64,000 bases of DNA. It comes from Spirochaetota bacterium (GTDB lineage Bacteria; Spirochaetota; Spirochaetia; Treponematales; UBA12059). Positions 38,675 to 45,574 of this stretch are shown here, in pieces (within the stretch, counting starts at the first letter, position 1; each line of letters starts with the position of its first letter). Below the pieces are notes generated by a model, which did no database searches, was not told the DNA's origin, and worked only from the letters and a program-made list of their open reading frames with translations. The position numbers and the translations under genes were made by a program. The stretch is taken from contig JAKLDN010000002.1 of assembly GCA_022703505.1 (NCBI GenBank), positions 434,001-498,000 on the forward strand, in the 5' to 3' direction.

Positions 38675-41600
38675 TCACTTCCTGGGTACGGGCTTGCGGC
38701 CCGTGAACAGGGGGTCCGCCCCCAGGGTCCCGGAAAGACCCTCCACGAAGGCGGGGTCCAGGACCACCCGAAGTTCCTTCTCGGCGGCCTTGAGGATCTT
38801 GTCCAGCCGCGGGGCGAAGGCGGGGTCCGTGAACCGCTGGTCGGCCTTGGCCTTGCGGATCTCGACGATGGACCGTTCCAGGAAGGTCACCTGCTTGTCC
38901 CGGTAGCGGTCCAGGCGCTCCTTGTACCAGTCCGAGGCGAGGACGTAGTCCCGGTCGAAGAGCCTTCGCAGCTCCGGATCGTCGATGGTCTTGCCGTTCC
39001 AGGTGCCCTCGGCCATGACGTGCAGGATGGCCGCCAGGGGCGGGATGGCCGCCTCCACGCTCCCGTCCGCCAGGTAATCCCGGGCCACCTTGGCCTGGGC
39101 CTCCGCGATGTTCTCCACCCCGTCCGCGAATTCCGCCAGGTCCTGGAGCTCGGGCTTGAGGAAGTCCTCGGGGAAGACCGAACTGGGGGTGTCGAAGATG
39201 CGGCCCAGGAAGGTGGTGGCGAAGAGGGAGGTGATCCGGTAGCCCAGGCGGCTTGCGGGGATCCGCCGGCCTTGGTAGTCGAAGTCCTCGATCTTCTCCA
39301 GGTAGCCGTTGGCGATGAGGAAGGCCGGGTCCTTCTCCTCGGGGTCCATCCGGGACCAGAGCTCGGGCACCAGGAGGGACACGTCGTGGTTCACCTTGTA
39401 CTTCCCGCCGATGTGTCCCGCGGCGCTGGAGAAGCCCCCGTATCCGGTCAAGATGTACGAGAGGAGGGCCGCGTTCAGGTCCGTGGTCGGAACCAGGGCG
39501 TTGAAGGGACCCTTGGTCAGGGCGCCCTCGCTGCCGGCCCCGGTGGTGGACGGGCTCTTCCCGGTCAGGGAGCAGACGAAGTCCATGAAGAGCTCCGGGA
39601 GCTCCTGGTAGTGGATGGGGCCGTAGACCGCCAGGGGGCGGATCTTTCCGGCCGGGTCCGCGGGATTGTTCCTGCGGCCCGGTAGGGCGGCGCCCACGGG
39701 ATGGAGTACGGGCTTGTCCTCGGGAATACGGTAGAAGAGGCGGTGCCCCAGGTCCGCAAGGTAGCGCTTGCAGGGCTCGATGTGGTTGGGGTCCAGCTGG
39801 AGGTAGCGGGGGTTCTTGGAGGGCTTGCCGTCCACCAGGCGGGGGCGGTCGCTGGCCACGAACCAGTCGAAGCCGTCGTCCTTCTCCGCGTCCTCGATGA
39901 AGCGCCGCATGGGCTCCGTGTACGCGGAGAACTCGATGGTCTTCTCGATCATGGCGTGGGCCTTGGACCGGGAGAGGGGTTCGAAGTTGGAGATGAAGTT
40001 GTCCGGCCGGGCCATGTCCTTTTCGGCCTGCTTGTCGTAGCCCCGGATGACCGCGTCGTCGGGGCGCTGGAAGAACCGCGCCTCCGCGTTCCGGCAGAAC
40101 TTGACCGATATCCCCGGCGATGCCTTCTCGAGCTCCGGCAGGGAGGCCTTGGGCAGGACGATGCTGGCGGTGATGTCGTCCTCCCACTGGACCTTCTCCG
40201 CGGGCAGGTAGTCCTGGCGGAGCTTGAAGATCCTCCGGCGGCCGTCCTGGGAGTACCCCACCCGGAGGTAGGAGCCCAGGACCGGGCGTCCCTCGAACTT
40301 GAGGATGTTCCCCGCGGTCCCGTTCACCGTGTCCACCGTGAAGTGCTTGGCCCAGTCCTCCCCCCAGTCGGGCACGTAGAAGCGCTTGATCAGGAAGACC
40401 AGGGCCTTGATCCGCTCGGGGATGGTCTTGAGCCAGTCGTTGTACTCGTCCGTGTACAAGGGCGAGGGGGACAGGAGCTTGATCACGCTGCCCAGGGAAC
40501 GTTGGCTGGAGAGCACCCTGCGCTCGTCGGGCCGGTGCTTCTCCTTGGTGGCGCGGAAACGGCCGGAGTAGTCCCGCTCCAGGATGTCCCGGACCTGGGC
40601 CATGTCCGCCTCGTAGTCCCCGATGATGAAGGGGAAATACTCGATGGCGTCCCAGATGCTCTTGGAAATCTCAGACTTGCCGCCCCCGGAGACCGTGCAG
40701 GGCTTGTGGCACAAGAGGCCCGTGGCCAGGGTGCCCACGAGCCGCCAGGCCCCGGAGCCCGCGTGGCGGTTCATGCCGATCTTGTAGCCCGTGGGGTGGA
40801 TGTAGGTCTCGTTCGGCAGGATCCGCAGGGAGTACTCCTTGCCGTCCCGGGTCCACCGGGCCTGCTGGTCCTCCAGGGAGATCTGGGCGTTTTCCGGAAG
40901 GTAGACGATGTTCGGGAAGGTACGGTCCCGGGCGAAGCCGTCGGGATGTTCCTCCAGGTGGTCCTTGAGGAGGCTCACCACCTCGTCGAAGTTATGGCCC
41001 CGGGCCTTGAGGTTGGCGTCCGGAACGAAGCGGGTGCCCAGGTTGTAGGTCGGGAAGACCAGGGCTCCCCCGGCGTGCTCCTCCTCGGTCATGCCCAGGA
41101 GGTTGGAGGAGAAGGAGATCTGGGTCTTCACCTCCTTCTTGGAGTACCCGAAGTAGTTGTCCGCGATGATGGTGAAGATCACCCCCCGCTCATTCCGGGC
41201 GCAGAGCTTGAAGGGCTTGCCCTCGTTGTAGAGCTCCTCGGGATCCTTCCAGGCCATCCCGTCCCGCCTCTGGCGCTCGGAGGCGTCGTCCCAGCGGGGA
41301 AGCCCCAGGTCCCGCTTCTTGAGGCCCACGAGGTGGGTGGCCAGGAGGATGCAGCCCGTGTGGCCGGTCCAGTGCAGGGGGTCCAGGGCGGAGTCGTTCT
41401 CGGCGATGTAGGGGTCGCCGGAGTTCCCGAAGATGCTCTCCACGAAGTCCAGGTTGGCCGCGAGGGAGCCCGGCGCGAAGAAGCGGATCTCCATGGAGCG
41501 CTCCGGACAGATCCCCGGCACCTCGGGCTGGACCACGGGGCGGAGCAGGAGGGAGAGGAAGGTCCGGCCGGGCTTGGGCTCCTGGGCCGTGAAGGGGAGG

Positions 41601-42151
41601 GTTAGCATCTCCTGCGGGGGGGTGACGGCGGCGGCCAGGATGCGGCCGAAGACCGCCTTGGGCACGGCTTTCTTGTCCGGGGGCACCGGAAGCCCCCCGT
41701 CGGCCACGTGGAAGACCCCCTCCGTGGTCCGCCGGTCGTTGGCGGGGTTGTGGAGGATCCCGTTCCGGATGCGGTAGGAGGTCAGTGTGGGGGAGGAGTA
41801 CGTGGAGGCTTCGGGGGGAAGGGACAGCTCCCGGGCCATGCCGTAGCGGTCCAGGGTCAGGGTGTTGGAGGGGAGACGGGGGATCTCCGGCAGCCCCGTG
41901 TCGGCCAGGTAGTCGGACAGGAAGGCCTGGATGCGCTGGTCCGCCGGGGGCAGGTAGCCGGTGAGGAGGCGGTCCTTCTCCCGGTAGTTCTCGATCAGCT
42001 CCCGGGCCAGCTCCACAAAGGCCGTGCCTTCCCGGGAATATACGGGAAGGCCCAGGCTGGCCAGCTTGATGTTGATGTAGGCCAGGAGCCGGCCTCGCTC
42101 CTGGGGGGACGTACGATCGAGCCTGAGTCCGAAGTCGCGTTTCACCGGCAT
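38675..42151 (-). CDS. Probable PPi-type phosphoenolpyruvate carboxykinase
   Basis: 1158 aa, one of the largest proteins here. Length, an internal P-loop-like TVSGGGKSEISKS (K492) and the following FPFIIGDYEADM match what is remembered of the PPi-dependent PEPCKs of Propionibacterium and Entamoeba (about 1130-1150 aa), often annotated as hypothetical. The expected reaction is oxaloacetate + PPi to PEP + CO2 + Pi, cytosolic. The ATG at 42151 has a strong AGGGAGGTC; an in-frame start at 42244 is weaker. It lies 118 nt downstream of hutH and 8 nt upstream of hutI. Family assignment is by memory and length, so moderate. Confidence 0.6.
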   Translation of the reverse strand: MPVKRDFGLRLDRTSPQERGRLLAYINIKLASLGLPVYSREGTAFVELARELIENYREKDRLLTGYLPPADQRIQAFLSDYLADTGLPEIPRLPSNTLTLDRYGMARELSLPPEASTYSSPTLTSYRIRNGILHNPANDRRTTEGVFHVADGGLPVPPDKKAVPKAVFGRILAAAVTPPQEMLTLPFTAQEPKPGRTFLSLLLRPVVQPEVPGICPERSMEIRFFAPGSLAANLDFVESIFGNSGDPYIAENDSALDPLHWTGHTGCILLATHLVGLKKRDLGLPRWDDASERQRRDGMAWKDPEELYNEGKPFKLCARNERGVIFTIIADNYFGYSKKEVKTQISFSSNLLGMTEEEHAGGALVFPTYNLGTRFVPDANLKARGHNFDEVVSLLKDHLEEHPDGFARDRTFPNIVYLPENAQISLEDQQARWTRDGKEYSLRILPNETYIHPTGYKIGMNRHAGSGAWRLVGTLATGLLCHKPCTVSGGGKSEISKSIWDAIEYFPFIIGDYEADMAQVRDILERDYSGRFRATKEKHRPDERRVLSSQRSLGSVIKLLSPSPLYTDEYNDWLKTIPERIKALVFLIKRFYVPDWGEDWAKHFTVDTVNGTAGNILKFEGRPVLGSYLRVGYSQDGRRRIFKLRQDYLPAEKVQWEDDITASIVLPKASLPELEKASPGISVKFCRNAEARFFQRPDDAVIRGYDKQAEKDMARPDNFISNFEPLSRSKAHAMIEKTIEFSAYTEPMRRFIEDAEKDDGFDWFVASDRPRLVDGKPSKNPRYLQLDPNHIEPCKRYLADLGHRLFYRIPEDKPVLHPVGAALPGRRNNPADPAGKIRPLAVYGPIHYQELPELFMDFVCSLTGKSPSTTGAGSEGALTKGPFNALVPTTDLNAALLSYILTGYGGFSSAAGHIGGKYKVNHDVSLLVPELWSRMDPEEKDPAFLIANGYLEKIEDFDYQGRRIPASRLGYRITSLFATTFLGRIFDTPSSVFPEDFLKPELQDLAEFADGVENIAEAQAKVARDYLADGSVEAAIPPLAAILHVMAEGTWNGKTIDDPELRRLFDRDYVLASDWYKERLDRYRDKQVTFLERSIVEIRKAKADQRFTDPAFAPRLDKILKAAEKELRVVLDPAFVEGLSGTLGADPLFTGRKPVPRK

Positions 42152-42214
42152 GGGGGACCTCCCTGGGGGATTGGGATGTTCTGGGACGGCGGTCGGCGCG
42201 CCGAAACCCCGGAC

Positions 42215-42244
42215 ATCATACCCTGCCCGGGGCGGGGACTTCAA
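42215..42244 (-). promoter_or_regulatory. Possible internal promoter between hutH and the carboxykinase gene
   Basis: Minus strand TTGAAG (42239-42244), 18-nt spacer, TATGAT (42215-42220, 5/6), about 64 nt before the ATG at 42151. It would allow the carboxykinase and hutI to be expressed without hutH. Confidence 0.4.
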
Positions 42245-42269
42245 TTCCGGGGTCCGAAACCGGGCACCG

Positions 42270-43781
42270 TCAACCGGCTTCCGGCCCCGCGGCGACCAGC
42301 CTCCTCGCCTTTTCCAGATCCGGATACATCACCCGGTCCCGGTCCACGAAGGGAACCTCGGCGCGGAGCCTGTCGTATAGCTTCCGGGTGGCGGGGGAAA
42401 GCTTTTCCGCCCCGTCCAGGAGGTCCACAGCCTGACAGGCCGCCAGCCACTCGATCCCCAGGACCTGCTGGAGGTTCCCGAGCACCTCCCGGGCCTTCCG
42501 GGCGGCGATCGTGCCCATGGAGACGTGGTCTTCCTGGTTGGCGCTGGAGGGTATGGAGTCCACCGAGGCCGGGTGGGCCAGGACCTTGTTCTCGCTGACC
42601 AGGGCCGCGGCCACGTACTGGAGGATCATGAAGCCCGAGTTGACCCCTCCCTCCTTCACCAGGAAGGCCGGGAGCCCGTTGGACAGGGCCGGATTCACCA
42701 GGCGCTCGGTGCGGCGCTCCGAGAGGTTGGCCAGCTCCGCCAGGGCGATGGCCAGGAAGTCCATGGCCAGGGCCACGGGCTGGCCGTGGAAGTTGCCTCC
42801 CGAGAGGATGTCCCCGTAGCCCGAACCGTCCGGGAAGATCAGGGGGTTGTCCGTGGCCGCGTTGAGCTCCCGGCCGACAATGGCCGTTACGTATGCGATC
42901 GCGTCCCGGCTGGCCCCGTGGACCTGGGGCGCGCAGCGCAGGGCATAGGCGTCCTGGACCCGCTCCTGGCCCTGCCGGGTCGTGAGGCCCGAGCCCGAAA
43001 GGAGGTCCCGGAGGGCCGCGGCGCTGGCGATCTGGCCGTCCTGGCGCCGGAGCTCGTGGATGCGGCCGTCGTAGGCGTCCGTGATGCCCCGGAGGGCCTG
43101 GTGGCTCAGGGCCGCCACCCCGTCCGCCAGCCCGACCAGGCGGGCGGCGTCCGCGCAGGCCAGGGCCGCTACCGCGGTCATCGCCTGGGTCCCGTTTATG
43201 AGGGCAAGGCCCTCCTTGGCGGAGAGCTCCACCGGTTCGAGGCCGGCTAGCCTGAGGGCTTCCGCCCCGGGGAGGCGACGGCCTCCGTGGAAAGCCTCCC
43301 CCATGCCGCAGAGGACCAGGGCCATGTGGGCCAGGGGAGCGAGGTCACCGGAGGAGCCCAGGGAGCCCTTTTCCGGGATCACCGGGACGACATCCGCGTT
43401 GAGCAGGTCCAGGAGGGCCCTCACCGTGGAAACCCGGGCCCCGGAGCTTCCCACCGCCAGGGCGTTGGCCCGCAGGAGCAGGATCGCCCGGACCACCTCG
43501 GCCGGGAAGGGATCCCCCACCCCGCAGGCGTGACTCATGATCAGGTTGCGCTGGAGGGCCGCGTTGTTCTCCGGTGAGATCACCACGTCGCTGAACTTCC
43601 CGAAGCCCGTGGTGATGCCGTAGCGGACCAGGCGTTCGGAGACGCAGCGGTCCACCACCGCGCGGGAGGCTTCCATCTTGGGTATCGCCGAGTCCGCCAG
43701 GGCGGCCCGGGCTCCTCGGCGGGCCACGAGCTCCACCTGATCCAGGGTGAGGCTTTCGCCGTCCAGCAGGATATCTTCCAT
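42270..43781 (-). CDS. hutH: Histidine ammonia-lyase with SSG cofactor triad
   Basis: First hut step: histidine to urocanate plus ammonia. 503 aa. Y54 in RYGITTGFG, the MIO region GSLGSSGDLAPL (residues 139-150), ATDNPLIF, SGGNFHGQPVALAMD and SANQEDHVSMG are conserved. The triad that cyclises to MIO is usually Ala-Ser-Gly; here it is Ser143-Ser144-Gly145, keeping the central Ser. Start ATG 43781; the extra upstream open frame lacks homology. It heads the minus-strand hutH-carboxykinase-hutI unit. Confidence 0.95.
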   Translation of the reverse strand: MEDILLDGESLTLDQVELVARRGARAALADSAIPKMEASRAVVDRCVSERLVRYGITTGFGKFSDVVISPENNAALQRNLIMSHACGVGDPFPAEVVRAILLLRANALAVGSSGARVSTVRALLDLLNADVVPVIPEKGSLGSSGDLAPLAHMALVLCGMGEAFHGGRRLPGAEALRLAGLEPVELSAKEGLALINGTQAMTAVAALACADAARLVGLADGVAALSHQALRGITDAYDGRIHELRRQDGQIASAAALRDLLSGSGLTTRQGQERVQDAYALRCAPQVHGASRDAIAYVTAIVGRELNAATDNPLIFPDGSGYGDILSGGNFHGQPVALAMDFLAIALAELANLSERRTERLVNPALSNGLPAFLVKEGGVNSGFMILQYVAAALVSENKVLAHPASVDSIPSSANQEDHVSMGTIAARKAREVLGNLQQVLGIEWLAACQAVDLLDGAEKLSPATRKLYDRLRAEVPFVDRDRVMYPDLEKARRLVAAGPEAG

Positions 43782-43817
43782 GGTTGTCTTCGCCTTTCGT
43801 GGTTTCGGGGGACCTGC

Positions 43818-43826
43818 ACTATAGCA
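43818..43826 (-). promoter_or_regulatory. Extended -10 promoter of hutH
   Basis: Minus strand TGC-TATAGT (TATAGT complement at 43818-43823), an extended -10 element about 36 nt upstream of the hutH ATG; no convincing -35. Overlaps the region of the divergent DJ-1 promoter. Confidence 0.45.
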
Positions 43827-43840
43827 CGGGGCGGGGGATT

Positions 43841-43869
43841 TTGGCAGGAGGTATTCCGTGTGGTATACT
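43841..43869 (+). promoter_or_regulatory. Promoter of the DJ-1/PfpI gene
   Basis: TTGGCA (43841-43846, 5/6), 17-nt spacer ending TGG, TATACT (43864-43869): a good sigma-70 promoter with extended -10, 57 nt upstream of the ATG. Confidence 0.75.
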
Positions 43870-43926
43870 CCGAGCCGTCGCGGTACATATATCGTGCTAA
43901 AATAATCGATTCCGACAGGAGTACTC

Positions 43927-44550
43927 ATGAAGTCCAAAAAAAACCATTCCAGCCGTTTGATCTTCCTGGCCGCCTGCCTCGCCTTCCTCCCCTCGGTTTC
44001 CCTTTCCGCGGCCCAACAGGATCCGGCCCTCCCGCCCCCCGGGACCCCGAATGCCGCCTTGATCCTGCCGCCTCGCAATTTCTACGATCCGGAATTTTTC
44101 GCCGTTCGGGACGCCCTGTCCGCGGCGGGGGTGCGGGTACGGATCTTCTGCAACGCCGAGGGCGACGCCGTCGGTTCCCAGGGAGGCAAGGTCCGGCCCG
44201 ACGCGCCCCTCGCGGAGCTCCGGCCCGCGGAGTTCGATCTGGTGTGCGTGATCGGGGGCACGGGGACCCTGAATTACCTCTACCACGACGAAGCCCTCGG
44301 GGAGAAGCTCCGGGAGGCCCGGGATCAGGGCAAGCGGGTGGCCGGGATCTGCGCGGGAGCCACCACCCTGGCCAAGTTCGGGGTCCTTTCCGGGCGAACC
44401 GCGACGGGAGCCAACCGGGGGGTCTTCGTCCGGGCCGGCGTCGCCTACTCCTTCGAGAAGGTCGTCGTGGACGGGCCCTTCATCACGGCCCAGGGCGACT
44501 ACCACGATCTCTTCGCCGCGGCCCTGGTGCGGGAACTTACCGGCGGATGA
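43927..44550 (+). CDS. Exported DJ-1/PfpI-family protein
   Basis: 207 aa. N-terminal signal peptide (SRLIFLAACLAFLPSVSLSA) followed by a DJ-1/PfpI domain: AALILPPRNFYDPEF, CVIGGTGTLNYLYHD and the nucleophile elbow AGICAGATTLAKFG with C142. An exported form is less usual than the cytosolic one. Possible activities are deglycase, chaperone or amidase-like; not resolvable here. Divergent from hutH. SD acaggagtact. Confidence 0.82.
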   Translation: MKSKKNHSSRLIFLAACLAFLPSVSLSAAQQDPALPPPGTPNAALILPPRNFYDPEFFAVRDALSAAGVRVRIFCNAEGDAVGSQGGKVRPDAPLAELRPAEFDLVCVIGGTGTLNYLYHDEALGEKLREARDQGKRVAGICAGATTLAKFGVLSGRTATGANRGVFVRAGVAYSFEKVVVDGPFITAQGDYHDLFAAALVRELTGG

Positions 44551-44586
44551 ACCGCGGGGTGCAGATCCGTCGGCCGTGCCGCCGTA

Positions 44587-44616
44587 TTGACAGCCGCCCC
44601 CGGCTTCGGGTATAAA
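44587..44616 (+). promoter_or_regulatory. tRNA-Leu promoter
   Basis: Perfect TTGACA (44587-44592), 18-nt spacer, TATAAA (44611-44616, 5/6), 22 nt before the tRNA. Confidence 0.8.
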
Positions 44617-44638
44617 ACCCGGGTACCGATTCACGTCC

Positions 44639-44722
44639 GCCCAGATGGTGAAATTGGCAAACACGCTAGATTCAGGTTCTAGTGCCCTAACCGGCTTGGG
44701 GGTTCAAGTCCCCCTCTGGGCA
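44639..44722 (+). tRNA. tRNA-Leu (anticodon CAG)
   Basis: 84 nt with the long variable arm of a class II tRNA. Acceptor GCCCAGA pairs with TCTGGGC, discriminator A. Anticodon stem CTAGA/TCTAG with loop TTCAGGT puts CAG at 44673-44675, reading CUG. T arm GGGGG-TTCAAGT-CCCCC. CCA is not encoded. Own promoter upstream and terminator directly downstream. Confidence 0.97.
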
Positions 44723-44751
44723 AAAAAACCGCCTTCAGGCGGTTTTTTTTT
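44723..44751 (+). terminator. tRNA-Leu terminator
   Basis: aaaaaaccgcc-ttca-ggcggtttttttt, an 11-bp stem with a long T run, starting at the tRNA 3' end. Confidence 0.95.
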
Positions 44752-45020
44752 GCCCGGAGGGGGACTTGTATCGCCCGCCGCCTCGGGCGGCGCCCTACAA
44801 TCCATACCTGGCGAGACCGGCAACGCAGGAGCCGGCAACGAGGGCTCGTCGCGAGCCGGCGAGCGCGAGGCGCAGGATGCCGTCGTGCGCGATAGCGCGC
44901 ATGTCAATTTGCTTCCTCTCGGCAAACGGAGCGAAGCGACGTATGCGCCGAGAGAGCCCGAGGCGGGCCGGAGCGACGAGGCAGGACGGCGAGGAGCGGA
45001 GGCCAAGTCCCCCTCTGGGC

Positions 45021-45050
45021 AAAAAGAGCTCCCTTTTGGGGGGCTTTTTT
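45021..45050 (+). terminator. Second terminator-like hairpin, after the tRNA-end copy
   Basis: aaaaagagctccc-tttt-ggggggctttttt, an imperfect stem with a T run, immediately after the direct copy of the tRNA 3' end. No tRNA body precedes it. Confidence 0.75.
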
Positions 45051-45201
45051 ATGCCGGGACCGGACGCCTCACTTGTGGCGGTAGGTTAATTCTTAGTATG
45101 GTAGATAAATAGGTGATCCGGCCGGTCCCGGTACAGGTTGAAGGCGATAGCCCCAGCGAATCCAGTGCCGCTCCGCCGCCCCGGACAAGGCTCACCGAAT
45201 T

Positions 45202-45570
45202 TCACCCGCGGATCTCCTCGATGGCGTTCGCGAGGGACTCCGAGGTGACCGGCTTGTTCAACAACAGGCTCGGCCCGAGCTCGTCGATCTCCGGACCGTA
45301 ATCCTCCCGGGTAAAGCCCGTCATGAAGATGATCGGCACGGGGTGACGATTCCGGATCCGCCGGGCGGCCTCGATACCCGTCATCGTACCGGCCAGGCGG
45401 ATGTCCATGACGATGAGGTCCGCCGGTTCCTGGTCCATGCGTTCGACGGCCTTCTCGCCGGTCGCCAAGACTGCGTTGACCGCGAACCCGGCTCGCTCCA
45501 GGCCGATCTTCAGGTTCAAGGCGATGAGTGCCTCGTCCTCCACCAGTAGCAGCGAGAGCGGCTTGCGCAC
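45202..45570 (-). CDS. Single-domain response regulator
   Basis: 122-aa receiver domain with nothing after it. Acidic pocket E11/D12 in LLLVEDEAL, phospho-acceptor D56 in LIVMDIRLAG, Thr in FMTGF and Lys in LLLNKPV. GTG start at 45570, 4 nt after the kinase stop. With no output domain it probably acts by protein contact or as a phosphate relay for the upstream kinase. Confidence 0.9.
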   Translation of the reverse strand: MRKPLSLLLVEDEALIALNLKIGLERAGFAVNAVLATGEKAVERMDQEPADLIVMDIRLAGTMTGIEAARRIRNRHPVPIIFMTGFTREDYGPEIDELGPSLLLNKPVTSESLANAIEEIRG

Positions 45571-45574
45571 GGCA

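Larger units (their letters stand above)
44705..45075. repeat. Inverted and direct repeats of the tRNA-Leu 3' end
   Basis: The last 18 nt of the tRNA plus four following A's (44705-44726) recur as an exact 22-bp direct copy at 45004-45025. In addition an inverted copy with one mismatch lies at 44751-44768, right after the terminator, so tRNA end + terminator + inverted copy form one ~30-bp-arm hairpin. The second direct copy is again followed by a terminator-like hairpin and a degenerate inverted copy ending at 45075. The ~235 bp between (44769-45003) holds no convincing gene. No integrase is near. Confidence 0.8.

Noticed and set aside
38667-40187. N-terminal extension of the hutI frame by ~500 codons
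   Set aside because: It runs antiframe through the carboxykinase gene. HutI homology begins at the GTG at 38666, which has an SD.
44639-45075. Prophage or genomic-island attachment at tRNA-Leu
   Set aside because: The direct copy of the tRNA end fits an att site, but only ~300 bp lie between copies and no integrase, phage or cargo gene is seen. Kept only as a repeat.
44645-45112. 155-codon open frame starting inside tRNA-Leu
   Set aside because: It reads through the tRNA, its terminator and the repeats, with no SD or family. It is a known kind of artefact of translating tRNA-Leu.
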